From: Micromonospora sp. C95 | Lineage (GTDB): Bacteria; Actinomycetota; Actinomycetes; Mycobacteriales; Micromonosporaceae | NCBI RefSeq assembly: GCF_018070465.1 | Contig: NZ_JAGPXT010000016.1 | Span: 62,001-126,000, forward strand | Direction: 5' to 3' | DNA length: 64,000 bases | Notes under the pieces: generated by a model | Databases searched by the model: none | What the model saw: the letters and a program-made list of their open reading frames with translations, nothing else | What the model was told of the DNA's origin: nothing | Part shown: piece by piece, positions 34,255-41,882 of the stretch | Position numbering within the stretch: the first letter of the stretch is position 1 | Layout: each line of letters opens with the position of its first letter | Program-made: the position numbers and the translations under genes

Positions 34255-34983
34255 TTGGCCAACGCCACCATCATCACCGGCGGCAGCCGCGGCATCGGCG
34301 CCGCCACCGCCCGCCGCCTCGCCCACACCGGCCACCACATCGCCCTCGGCTACCGCAGCGACCACACCGCCGCCGACACCGTCGTGGCCGACCTGCGCGC
34401 CACCGGCGTACGCGCCATCGCCGTACCCGCCGACACCCGCGACCCCGACCAGGTCACCGCCCTGTTCGACGCCGCAGCCGAACTCGGCACCCTCACCGGC
34501 CTGGTGAACAACGCCGGCATCACCAGCCCGATCGGCCCCTTCACCGACCTCGACCCCGAGGACCTGCGCCGCGTCGTCGACGTCAACCTCATCGGCTACG
34601 TCCTCTGCGCCCAACAGGCCGCCCGCCGGATGAGCGACGGCGCCGCCATCGTCAACCTCTCCTCCGTCGCCGCCACCCTCGGCAGCCCAGGGGAGTACGT
34701 CCACTACGCGGCCGTCAAAGCCGCCACCGACGCCCTCACCATCGGCCTGGCCAAGGAACTCGCCCCCCGCGGCATCCGCGTCAACGCCGTCGCCCCCGGC
34801 GTCATCCGCACCGACATCCACGCGCTCTCCGGCCAACCCGACCGACCCGACCGCGCCGCCGGCCGCATCCCACTCGGCCGCCCCGGCGAACCCGACGAGG
34901 TCGCCGCCGCCATCGCCTGGCTGCTGAGCCCCGACGCCTCCTACACCACCGGTGCCATCCTCCGCGTCGGCGGCGGCCTCTGA
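34255..34983 (+). CDS. Short-chain dehydrogenase/reductase (SDR)
   Basis: 242 residues, classical SDR. NAD(P)-binding TGGSRGIGAATARRL, the NNAG motif in LVNNAGITSP, catalytic Ser in IVNLSSVAA, and Tyr/Lys in YVHYAAVKAATDAL are all present. The end GAILRVGGGL is typical of FabG-like members. Substrate not predictable. It begins with a rare TTG at 34255, justified by a strong GGGGAGAGG site 4 nt upstream and by a MANATIITGG-type N-terminus. Confidence 0.93.
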   Translation: MANATIITGGSRGIGAATARRLAHTGHHIALGYRSDHTAADTVVADLRATGVRAIAVPADTRDPDQVTALFDAAAELGTLTGLVNNAGITSPIGPFTDLDPEDLRRVVDVNLIGYVLCAQQAARRMSDGAAIVNLSSVAATLGSPGEYVHYAAVKAATDALTIGLAKELAPRGIRVNAVAPGVIRTDIHALSGQPDRPDRAAGRIPLGRPGEPDEVAAAIAWLLSPDASYTTGAILRVGGGL

Positions 34984-35013
34984 CGCGCCATCCAACGCTG
35001 GCACTGCCGCACC

Positions 35014-35283
35014 ATGACCGACGACGAGGCCCACACCTGGCTCGCCTCCTGGCCATCACGGTGGCAGGCCGAGAGTGTCGCCGGGTGGGCCGTCACCGGA
35101 CCGCACCGCCTCGAACTCAACCACTCAACGCTCAATTTGGCCTCCTGCGCCGTCGCCCGGCGCGGCGGCTACCCGGCCACGGGGACCGCCCGCCGCGAAG
35201 GCCACCACGCCGACGGCTGGCACGACACCCACCGCCAGGCCCGCCTGCGCACCGATTCGCCCGGCACCCACCACCCGGTGTGA
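35014..35283 (+). CDS. Hypothetical small protein
   Basis: 89 residues, Trp- and His-rich (TWLASWPSRWQAESVAGW ... HHADGWHDTH). No family recognised. Codon third positions are strongly GC like real genes here, but the ribosome-binding site is poor. It follows the SDR gene by 30 bp and could be its co-transcribed partner. Confidence 0.4.
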   Translation: MTDDEAHTWLASWPSRWQAESVAGWAVTGPHRLELNHSTLNLASCAVARRGGYPATGTARREGHHADGWHDTHRQARLRTDSPGTHHPV

Positions 35284-35421
35284 AACACCCCGCGCACCGC
35301 ATCCACCGGCCGGCCTGCTCCGGACGGCCGGAATGCACACCGGCCCGGCGGGTAGACCCGCGATAGCCGCCACCGCGCTCACGGTGCCCGGCCGCCAGCT
35401 CGACGCAGGAGGGGAGCCGAC

Positions 35422-35589
35422 ATGCAGACCACCTACGACTCGGTGGACGACCTGGCCGCAGCGCTGCGCCGGGCGGCATCCGCGCACGACCGCCACGAGA
35501 AGGAACTCGGCCACCCCGACCCTGACTGGCCGGACTGGTACGCCCGCCACATGGTGGACGAGCGCGCCGGCCACCAACAGCACCGCTGA
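35422..35589 (+). CDS. Small conserved actinobacterial protein (55 aa)
   Basis: The ATG is preceded by AGGAGGGGAG. The product (MQTTYDSVDDLAAALRRAAS...) contains the block HDRHEKELGHPDPDWPDWYA and ends HMVDERAGHQQHR. The pattern SVDDLAAALRxAxxAH-xHEK-DWPDWYAxxM recurs, as I recall, in small actinobacterial proteins and at the ends of dioxygenase- or SDR-type proteins; no function is known. An alpha-helical, negatively charged chain. It is too short for most length-filtered gene callers. Confidence 0.75.
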   Translation: MQTTYDSVDDLAAALRRAASAHDRHEKELGHPDPDWPDWYARHMVDERAGHQQHR

Positions 35590-35611
35590 GCGGTCGGCGG
35601 TAGGTGCCCGT

Positions 35612-36340
35612 TCAACGTGAGGCAGGCCACGGCACCTCGTGGTATGTGGTCCCCGAGGAGAGGGTGACAACATGCTGGTGCCGCCGCAGCGGACCATCCC
35701 GTAGCGCGTCGAGGTCGACCGGTCGAGCCTCGACGAAGACTGTCGGCCAGATGAGATCCGGTACGGGTTGGCTGCTCAGGGGGTCGCCGAGCCGGGACCA
35801 CTCAGCCTGCGCAATCCAGTCCTTTGACCACCCGACCTGGACAGTCCAGTCCTGCTCATGGACGAGGTAGCCCAACCCGGGTAGGGGGAGCAGCAACCCG
35901 TCCTCGGTCCTACCGTTCGCCGCGTAGTACCTCTCGATCTCCTCGATCGCCGAGTCGGTGTGCGGTACCAGGCCGGCGGCTCTGGCGCGCTTGTCGACCT
36001 CCCGCAGCACCTTCACCAGGTCGCCGTCGGCCCCGAGGTACCTGATCTCGCTGAGACTGCAACTGAGGCGGTACTCGTCGTGGGCCCACAGACCGTTTGT
36101 GTCGCCGGCATGGCAGATGTCCTGTGTTGCCACAGCGACCGGCCTGAGCGGCTCTGCCCGGCCCACCTCGGAGAGCAGGATGCTGATCTGCTCGGCGCTC
36201 GACGCGCTTGCCTGCCGAACCGCTGCCGATTGCGCTTCCCGGCTTGCTTCCTCGCGCGTGGGCGCGTCCGACCCGCAGGCCGTAAGCGTGAGCACCAGAG
36301 CCGCGGCTGCCGCCGCGGTGACCAGGTGACGAGGAGTCAT
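35612..36340 (-). CDS. Secreted lipoprotein of unknown function
   Basis: 242 residues. The N-terminus MTPRHLVTAAAAAALVLTLT ends in a lipobox, LTAC/GS, with Cys22 as the lipidation site. The mature part begins with a Glu/Ala/Ser-rich helix (REEASREAQSAAVRQASAS) and contains two cysteines (DICHAG, RLSCSL) that could form a disulfide. No enzymatic motif was seen. ATG 36340 gives the cleanest signal peptide. It is convergent with the small conserved gene. The region upstream includes a 14-bp AT-rich palindrome at 36500. Confidence 0.78.
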   Translation of the reverse strand: MTPRHLVTAAAAAALVLTLTACGSDAPTREEASREAQSAAVRQASASSAEQISILLSEVGRAEPLRPVAVATQDICHAGDTNGLWAHDEYRLSCSLSEIRYLGADGDLVKVLREVDKRARAAGLVPHTDSAIEEIERYYAANGRTEDGLLLPLPGLGYLVHEQDWTVQVGWSKDWIAQAEWSRLGDPLSSQPVPDLIWPTVFVEARPVDLDALRDGPLRRHQHVVTLSSGTTYHEVPWPASR

Positions 36341-36499
36341 GGTTGCGAGGATGACAGCCGCCTTCAGGCGAAGCATGAGTCGCAGTACTTGTTTCACCGG
36401 CGTCGTCAACCGTCGTGAGTGCCACGTGCGGGAGTCCTCGCCGCGCACCTGCACGGCGGTGACCCGCCCGCTCGCCGCCGCCGATCTACAGCCGATTCG

Positions 36500-36513
36500 A
36501 TAATGTACATTAT
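36500..36513. promoter_or_regulatory. AT-rich perfect palindrome
   Basis: ATAATGTACATTAT is a perfect 14-bp palindrome within an AT-rich stretch (36498-36522) in otherwise GC-rich DNA. It lies between the lipoprotein start (36340) and the stop of the isochorismatase-like gene, and contains TACATT/TAATGT hexamers usable as -10 boxes. Probable repressor site for the lipoprotein gene, 160 bp away. The gap 36341-36572 holds no gene. Confidence 0.5.
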
Positions 36514-36572
36514 GTAAAGTTAAGGGGGTCGGCCCCTGCCCCTGACCGCGTCCGGGCCCACCCCCGCGAGGG

Positions 36573-37133
36573 TCAGTCGGTCGGACCGAAACTGACCTCG
36601 CTGGTCTCGACGGTCCCCGCCTGACGACCGGGCGCCCTGTGGAAGCTCCAGTACAGGTTGGTGTGAGCGATGACCTGCTCCGGCGGCGGCGCGCCGTAGG
36701 CGGTGAGGTCCTCCGTGGTGTGCGCGTCGCCGACAAGCGTCGCGTCGTAGCCCCGCACGAACGCGCCGTGCAGGGTCGACCGGATGCACGCGTCGGTCTG
36801 CGCGCCCGTGACGACCAGCCGGCCCACGCCGCGCTCGGCGAGCACCGTCTCAAGGTCGGTGTCCTCGAACGAGTCGCCGTAGCGCTTGTGCACCAGCGGC
36901 TCGCCGTCCTCGCGGACCAACTCGGGTACGTACTGCCAGGCTTCGCTGCCCTGCGGGAGGCCGTCGTCGGAGTGCTGCACCCAGACGACCGGCGCGCCCT
37001 CGGCGCGGGCCTTACCCAGCAGAGTGTTGATGTTGGCGATGACGCCGTCGCGGTTGTGGGTGCCCGTCACCACCCCGTTCTGCACGTCGATGACGAGCAG
37101 GGCCGTGTTGGGTCGCTCGGGCAGGGTCGTCAT
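36573..37133 (-). CDS. Isochorismatase-family cysteine hydrolase
   Basis: 186 residues. The triad is visible: Asp16 in LLVIDVQNG, Lys in LVHKRYGDSF, Cys in VTGAQTDACIRST. The family includes isochorismatases, nicotinamidases and N-carbamoyl amidases; the ANINTLLGKARAEGAPVVWVQH block is general. Without the nicotinamidase metal site (DxHxxxH absent) a nicotinamidase role is unlikely. ATG 37133 has GGAGGCG 4 nt upstream. It diverges from the recombinase gene at 37246, sharing the inverted repeat at 37228-37253. Confidence 0.85.
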   Translation of the reverse strand: MTTLPERPNTALLVIDVQNGVVTGTHNRDGVIANINTLLGKARAEGAPVVWVQHSDDGLPQGSEAWQYVPELVREDGEPLVHKRYGDSFEDTDLETVLAERGVGRLVVTGAQTDACIRSTLHGAFVRGYDATLVGDAHTTEDLTAYGAPPPEQVIAHTNLYWSFHRAPGRQAGTVETSEVSFGPTD

Positions 37134-37227
37134 GGCACGCCTCCGGTGACGGTGAATTCGGTGATCGCACCGTAGCCCCGACCCCTGACAGAAACGCTCC
37201 CCTCCCCTCGGGCGCCGAACGTGAGAA

Positions 37228-37253
37228 TCATGCATAATATCCCTTATGCATGA
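37228..37253. promoter_or_regulatory. Inverted repeat containing the recombinase start codon
   Basis: TCATGCATAA (37228-37237) and TTATGCATGA (37244-37253) form a perfect 10-bp dyad with a TATCCC spacer. A CATAAT hexamer (37233-37238) sits 7 nt before ATG 37246, and the ATG is inside the right arm. A protein bound here would cover -10 box, transcription start and start codon together. Confidence 0.65.
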
Positions 37254-38244
37254 CAAACAGGACGAATCGGTGGTCGCATTGATCGAGGAGTTCCTGACCG
37301 CCAGGGCCACCCGCAAGCCCTCCCCCCACACGCAGGCGGCCTACCGGCGCGATCTGACGGCCGTCGCCGCGCTCGCCGCCGAGCTGTCCACCCCTCCCCT
37401 CCCCCTGGCCGACCTGCCGGTCGACGTGCTCTCTCCCAAGCTGATGCGGGCCGCGTTCGCCCGGTTCGCCGCCGGCCGGGCGGCCAGTTCCGTCGGTCGG
37501 GCCTGGTCGACCTGGAACGGTTTCTTCTCCTTCCTGGTCGCCGAGCAGATGGTGGCCGGCAACCCGATGCCGGCGGTGGGACGTCCCCGCACTCCCCTGC
37601 CGACGCCCAAGCCGCTGCGCGGTGAGGACACCCCGGAACACCTGCTCACCTCGGTCGCAAGGGCCGAGGGACGGCAGCGGGACCCGTGGCCGGAGCGGGA
37701 CGTGGCGGTGCTGGCGTTGGCCCTGTGCGCGGGGCTGCGGCTGTCGGAGTTGCTGGCGTTGCGGGTCGGTTCCCTCGGCGGTCGCCCCGGTGAGCGGCGG
37801 CTGGAGGTGGCCGGCAAGGGTGGGCGTCCCCGGGTGCTGCCGGTCGAGCCGGATCTGGACGCGGTGCTGGCGAGCTATCTGGACAGCCGGGCCCGCCGCT
37901 TCGGCGCGCGTACGGTGCGGCAGCTGTCGCCGCTGCTCGTGGATCGCCGGGGTGAGCCGCTGCGTCGGGGTGGTCTGCAGTATCTGGTGGAGTCCTGCTA
38001 CCGGCGGGCCGGGATCGGTGACCGGGTGCCGCGTGGGGCGCGGTTGCACGCGCTGCGGCACACGTTCGCCACCCGGTTGGCCGAGGACGGTGCCGGGGCT
38101 GCGGAGATCATGCGGTTGTTGGGGCACGTGTCGTTGGCGTCGTCGCAGACGTACATCGAGGTGACGTCGGGCCAGCAGCGGGAGGCGGCCCGAGCCAACC
38201 GTACGTACCGGGCGTTGGCGGGGCTGCTGCCGGCTCCTGATTGA
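37246..38244 (+). CDS. Tyrosine recombinase, XerD-like
   Basis: 332 residues. N-terminal SAM-like domain (KPSPHTQAAYRRDLTAVAAL), then the catalytic domain with Arg in LCAGLRLSELLAL, Lys in VAGKGGRPR, HALRHTFATRL, LLGHVSLASSQTY for the second His and Tyr nucleophile. All six catalytic residues are present. It stands alone without phage genes or a visible att site. The start codon overlaps an inverted repeat and a likely -10 box, so the mRNA is probably leaderless and autoregulated; autoregulation is inference. Confidence 0.9.
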   Translation: MHDKQDESVVALIEEFLTARATRKPSPHTQAAYRRDLTAVAALAAELSTPPLPLADLPVDVLSPKLMRAAFARFAAGRAASSVGRAWSTWNGFFSFLVAEQMVAGNPMPAVGRPRTPLPTPKPLRGEDTPEHLLTSVARAEGRQRDPWPERDVAVLALALCAGLRLSELLALRVGSLGGRPGERRLEVAGKGGRPRVLPVEPDLDAVLASYLDSRARRFGARTVRQLSPLLVDRRGEPLRRGGLQYLVESCYRRAGIGDRVPRGARLHALRHTFATRLAEDGAGAAEIMRLLGHVSLASSQTYIEVTSGQQREAARANRTYRALAGLLPAPD

Positions 38245-38442
38245 TCTGCGAGATACGGGCGGTGGCACACCCCGGTCGCTTGCCGTGCCGGGACGGCCGT
38301 GGTCGCGTCGGGGTGATGGCACCGTCGGTGGTGGTGTGGCAGGGTGGCAGTGACGCGACTGGCGGCATCGGGGATGGGATCGACCATCGGGAAGCTCGTC
38401 GTGGGGGTCGTCCGCCTGGGCCCGCCACGGGCGAGGTGAGCC

Positions 38443-39327
38443 ATGTCGACGACGATGACCGCGCGGTTGCTGCCGGGTGCGCCGGTGGCGGAGGCGATTC
38501 TGGCCCAGGTGGCCGAGGGTGTGACGCAGTTGCGGGCGGCGGGGGTGACGCCGACGTTGGCGACGGTGCTGGTGGGTGACGACGAGGCCAGTGCCGGTTA
38601 CATCCGGATCAAGCAGCGGCAGGCGGCGGAGCTGGGTTTCGCGTCGCCGCACGTGCGGTTGGCGGCGTCGGTGTCCCAGGCCGACGTGCACGCGGTACTG
38701 GCCGACTTCAACTCCGATCCGGGGGTGCACGGGGTGTTGTTGCAGTATCCGATCCCCGGCGGTCTGGACTACGACCAGGCGTTGCAGACCCTCGACCCGG
38801 ATTCGGATGTGGACGGAATGCATCCGGTGAACATGGGGCGGCTGGCGTTGGGGTTGCCGGGGCCGCTGCCGTGCACGCCGGCGGCGATCGAGGCGTTGTT
38901 GGCGTACCACGGGGTGCCGGTGGCCGGCCGTGAGGTGGTGATCCTGGGTCGTGGGGCGACGTTGGGGCGGCCGTTGGCGATGCTGCTGGCGCAGCAGCGG
39001 TCGACGGCGAACGCGGCGGTGACGGTGGTGCACACGGGGGTGGCGGACTGGTCTCGGTATACACGTCGGGCGGAGATTCTGGTGGCGGCGGCCGGGGTGC
39101 CGGGGATCGTGCGGCCGGAGCATGTGCGCCCGGGCGCGGTGGTGGTCGGTGGTGGGGTGCGGTACGCGGGGCGCCGGTTGCTGCCGGATGTGGACGAGTC
39201 GTGTGCGCAGGTGGCGGGGGCGATCACGCCGAGGGTCGGTGGGGTGGGTCCGGTGACGGTGGCGATGTTGTTCCGCAACGCGTTGCGGGCGGCGCGGGCA
39301 GCGGTTGGTCTGGTAGACCACCCGTAG
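38443..39327 (+). CDS. folD: Bifunctional methylenetetrahydrofolate dehydrogenase/cyclohydrolase
   Basis: 294 residues. Interconverts methylene-, methenyl- and 10-formyl-THF. YxxxK is Y53 IRI K57; QYPIPGGLDYDQAL and DVDGMHPVNMGRLALG are the folate-site blocks, and VVILGRGATLGRPLAMLL is the NADP loop. TPRVGGVGPVTVAMLFRN is the diagnostic C-terminus (here PRVGGVGP for the usual PVPGGVGP). GGCGAGGTGA precedes ATG 38443. The gap 38245-38442 shows no gene. It supplies formyl groups used with Def downstream (41.3 kb) and C1 units linked to the glycine cleavage system. Confidence 0.95.
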   Translation: MSTTMTARLLPGAPVAEAILAQVAEGVTQLRAAGVTPTLATVLVGDDEASAGYIRIKQRQAAELGFASPHVRLAASVSQADVHAVLADFNSDPGVHGVLLQYPIPGGLDYDQALQTLDPDSDVDGMHPVNMGRLALGLPGPLPCTPAAIEALLAYHGVPVAGREVVILGRGATLGRPLAMLLAQQRSTANAAVTVVHTGVADWSRYTRRAEILVAAAGVPGIVRPEHVRPGAVVVGGGVRYAGRRLLPDVDESCAQVAGAITPRVGGVGPVTVAMLFRNALRAARAAVGLVDHP

Positions 39328-39355
39328 TCGCAGCGACCGTGCCGCCGGCGTCCTG

Positions 39356-39386
39356 GAGGCAGCAACAACCCTGATGTTGCTGCCTC
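39356..39386. terminator. Bidirectional terminator between folD and the EEP gene
   Basis: 12-bp arms GAGGCAGCAACA (39356-39367) and TGTTGCTGCCTC (39375-39386) with a 7-nt loop, located between two convergent stops (39327 and 39403). Confidence 0.8.
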
Positions 39387-39402
39387 TGGACTGCGGGGGT
39401 TT

Positions 39403-40182
39403 CTAGCCGAGGTCGACGACCAGGGGCCGGTGGTCGGAGATGGTCGACAGTGGGGTGCGTACGGCCGCGACCGGGGGTAGCTGGTCGAAGCCGTGCCGGT
39501 CGGCGAGGATGTGGTCGAGCTGGACGCGGGGTTGCGTGGCCGGGTAGGTGGGTCGGCGGGCCAGCAGGTGCCAGCCGGAGACGGCGCGGGTGGCCCAGGC
39601 GGGCAGGTTCAGGTCGCCGAGCAGGATGCGGGGGGCGGGCAGGGCGCGCAGGGCGCGGATGACCTGGCGGAGTTGGCGGACGTTCCAGCCGGCGACGAAG
39701 GACAGGTGGGTGGCGGCGACGGTGAGCGTGCCGTGTGGGGTGTCCAGCACGGCGGCGAGCACGACGCGGGGTTCGTCGCGGAGCAGGATGAGGCCGCCGC
39801 CGGGGCCGGGCACGTAGACCGGGGAGCGTACCGGGGCGGGGTGCAGTCGGGTGACCCGCCAGCTGGTGACGGGGTGGCGGGAGATCAGGCCGACGCCGTA
39901 GCAGGGTTCGCCGTGGCCGTCGTCGTCGTGGGTGAGGGGGCGGAACGCCTCGCCGGGGGTGCCGACGACGGCGGCGGCGAAGCGGTGCTCGGGTGCGCCG
40001 ATGGCCTGGGCGGCGATGGCGGTGAGGTCGAGGTGGCCGCTGCGGGACTGGTCGCGGTCGACCTCCTGCAGGGCCAGGACGTCGGCGTCGAGGGCGGCGA
40101 CGGCGGCGGTCAGCCGGGCCGGGTCGACCAGGCCGTCGGCGAGGGACCGACCGTGCAGCAGGTTGAACGTGGCCAGGCGCAC
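39403..40182 (-). CDS. Endonuclease/exonuclease/phosphatase (EEP) family protein
   Basis: 259 residues. FNLLHGR near the N-terminus, LALQEVDRDQ (metal-binding Glu), ATHLSFVAGWN, ILLGDLNLP (GDxN) and HILADR ... TISDHRPLVVDL (the SDH catalytic His) form the complete EEP active site. Substrates in the family range from DNA to inositol phosphates and phospholipids, and this one is unassigned. There is no secretion signal. TAAGGT ends 6 nt before GTG 40182, predicting a leaderless mRNA. Confidence 0.9.
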   Translation of the reverse strand: MRLATFNLLHGRSLADGLVDPARLTAAVAALDADVLALQEVDRDQSRSGHLDLTAIAAQAIGAPEHRFAAAVVGTPGEAFRPLTHDDDGHGEPCYGVGLISRHPVTSWRVTRLHPAPVRSPVYVPGPGGGLILLRDEPRVVLAAVLDTPHGTLTVAATHLSFVAGWNVRQLRQVIRALRALPAPRILLGDLNLPAWATRAVSGWHLLARRPTYPATQPRVQLDHILADRHGFDQLPPVAAVRTPLSTISDHRPLVVDLG

Positions 40183-40188
40183 GCTGTC

Positions 40189-40194
40189 ACCTTA
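40189..40194 (-). promoter_or_regulatory. -10 box of a predicted leaderless promoter (EEP gene)
   Basis: Minus-strand TAAGGT ends 6 nt before GTG 40182. Confidence 0.5.
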
Positions 40195-40359
40195 GCGACG
40201 GCGTGGGACAGTTGCCCGATGCTGCGGGCGTTGTGCTGTTCGATGCTGGTGTTCGTCGCGATCGGTGGGGTGGGGATCTGGGTGCGGCGTCGTCGGGGCC
40301 GGTGAGGCTGGCCACAGCCGGCGGTGTGATGTGGCCGGCAGTGGGAAGAATGGCGGCTC

Positions 40360-41139
40360 GTGGAGGTGGACCCGGCGACCGTGGTGACGCTGCTGACCGC
40401 CGCCGCCCTGGCGGGCTGGGTGGACGCGGTGGTGGGAGGTGGTGGGCTGCTGCTGTTGCCGGCGTTGCTGGTGGCGGCTCCGGGGCTGCCGCCGGCGACG
40501 GCGTTGGGGACGAACAAGTTGGCGGCGATCGCCGGTACGTCGACGGCGGCGGTGACGTACGCCCGCCGTACGAAGATCGATTGGCCGGTGGCGGGGTCGG
40601 CGGCGGCGTTGGCGGTGGTGTGTGCGGGCCTGGGTGCGGCGTTGGCCGGGGCGGTGCCGCCGTCGGCGTACCGGCCGGTGGTGCTTGTGGTGCTGGTGTC
40701 GGTGGCGTTGTTCGTGGTGCTGCGTCCGGCGCTGGGGGTGCTGGCGGTGCCGCAGCGGCGGACCCGGGTGCGGGTGGTGGTGGCGGTGCTGGTGGCCGGG
40801 GTGGGCATCGCCGCCTATGACGGGTTGATCGGTCCGGGTACGGGCACGTTTCTGGTGTTGGCGTTCACCGCGCTGGTGGGTGCGGATTTCGTGCACGGTT
40901 CGGCGATGGCGAAGGTGGTCAACGCGGGTACGAACGCCGGTGCGCTGGCGGTGTTCGCGGTGACCGGGCATGTGTGGTGGCTGATGGGTGCGGCGATGGC
41001 GGTGTGCAACATCGCGGGGGCGTCGGTGGGCGCGCGGATGGCGTTGCGGCGTGGTTCCGGGTTCGTGCGGGTGGTGCTGCTGGTGGTGGTGCTGGCGTTG
41101 GTGGCGAGGTTGGGCTACGACCAGTGGGTGGCCGGGTGA
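40360..41139 (+). CDS. TSUP (TauE/SafE) family membrane transporter
   Basis: 259 residues, about eight membrane segments in two related halves. The duplicated family motif appears as GWVDAVVGGGGLLLLPALL with ATALGTNKLAAI, and again as YDGLIGPGTGTFLVLAF with AMAKVVNAGTNAGAL. TSUP proteins carry sulfite, sulfoacetate or other organosulfonates and anions; the substrate here is unknown. The GTG start at 40360 is the best fit to the family N-terminus. Its stop overlaps a GTG that opens a GNAT remnant. Confidence 0.92.
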   Translation: MEVDPATVVTLLTAAALAGWVDAVVGGGGLLLLPALLVAAPGLPPATALGTNKLAAIAGTSTAAVTYARRTKIDWPVAGSAAALAVVCAGLGAALAGAVPPSAYRPVVLVVLVSVALFVVLRPALGVLAVPQRRTRVRVVVAVLVAGVGIAAYDGLIGPGTGTFLVLAFTALVGADFVHGSAMAKVVNAGTNAGALAVFAVTGHVWWLMGAAMAVCNIAGASVGARMALRRGSGFVRVVLLVVVLALVARLGYDQWVAG

Positions 41140-41420
41140 GGGCGCGGCTGTACGTGCACCGGTCCCCCGGCCTGGAGTCGGTGTTGGCCGCCGAGGTCGA
41201 CCATGTGACGTTGAACGTGGCGGCCGGCAATCCGGTGGCGGTGCGGTTGTACGAGCGGTTGGGGTTCACCCGGGTGGCCGAGTACGGCGAGTTCACGCTC
41301 GTGGCGCGGAAGGGGTGCCGCGGGTGGCTGGTTCAGCCGCGGTGGGAGGAGTCGAAGCGGCCGGCGCGGATCTCGCGTAGGGCACGGCGGCGGGTTTCGC
41401 CGCGCAGGGTGTCGACGTAG
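41136..41420 (+). pseudogene. C-terminal remnant of a GNAT acetyltransferase
   Basis: The frame starting at GTG 41136 (overlapping the TSUP stop) carries, after about 20 unrelated residues, HVTLNVAAGNPVAVRLYERL followed by GFTRVAEYGEFTLVARK. This is the last beta-alpha-beta part of a GNAT domain, with the conserved N-x-x-A-x-x-L-Y-E-R-L-G-F. The acetyl-CoA-binding half is missing and the original stop is lost, so the frame runs on antisense into def. Clearly a deletion remnant, although the coupled GTG could still let it be translated. Confidence 0.75.
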
Positions 41421-41839
41421 AGGCGACCGGCGAGGTGATCGGCCTCGTGTTGCAGGGCCCGGGCGAGGAAGCCGGTGCCGGCGATGGTGAGGGGTTCGCC
41501 GTGCTGGTCGTAGCCGTGGGCGGTCGCGTGCAGCGCGCGAGTGGTCGGGAAGTACAGCCCGGGGATGGACAGGCAGCCCTCGTCGTCGTCCTCAAGTTCG
41601 TCGGACAGCTCCAGCGTCGGGTTGACCATGTGGCCACGGTGGCCGTCGGCGTCGTAGACGAAGACCTGGGCGTTGACACCGATCTGGGGGGCGGCGACGC
41701 CGGCGCGGCCGGGCGCGCCGAGCAGGGTGTCCATCAGGTCGGTGACCAGGGTACGCAGTTCGGTGTCGAAACTGGTGACCGGTTCGCTGGGGGTGCGCAG
41801 CACCGGGTCGCCGATGATTCGGATGTCCCGCATCGTCAT
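41333..41839 (-). CDS. def: Peptide deformylase
   Basis: 168 residues. Removes the formyl group from nascent proteins. All three motifs are intact: GVAAPQIG, EGCLSIPG (metal Cys) and ALQHEADHLAG (HExxH-type HEADH). Bacterial type-1 layout; the divergent tail (RRRALREIRAGRFDSSHRG) is usual in actinobacteria. TAGCCT ends 7 nt before ATG 41839, predicting a leaderless mRNA. The last 88 bp overlap the antisense GNAT remnant. Micromonosporaceae often have more than one deformylase, so this may be one of a pair. Confidence 0.95.
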   Translation of the reverse strand: MTMRDIRIIGDPVLRTPSEPVTSFDTELRTLVTDLMDTLLGAPGRAGVAAPQIGVNAQVFVYDADGHRGHMVNPTLELSDELEDDDEGCLSIPGLYFPTTRALHATAHGYDQHGEPLTIAGTGFLARALQHEADHLAGRLYVDTLRGETRRRALREIRAGRFDSSHRG

Positions 41840-41846
41840 GTCGGCA

Positions 41847-41852
41847 AGGCTA
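41847..41852 (-). promoter_or_regulatory. -10 box of a predicted leaderless promoter (def)
   Basis: Minus-strand TAGCCT ends 7 nt before ATG 41839; no ribosome-binding site between. Confidence 0.5.
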
Positions 41853-41882
41853 TCGGGCGGTGGCGGCGGGTGGGCGTCAGGT

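Noticed and set aside
40219..40305. 28-codon frame encoding one hydrophobic segment
   Set aside because: No ribosome-binding site and no conservation evidence; may be a chance frame in a GC-rich gap.
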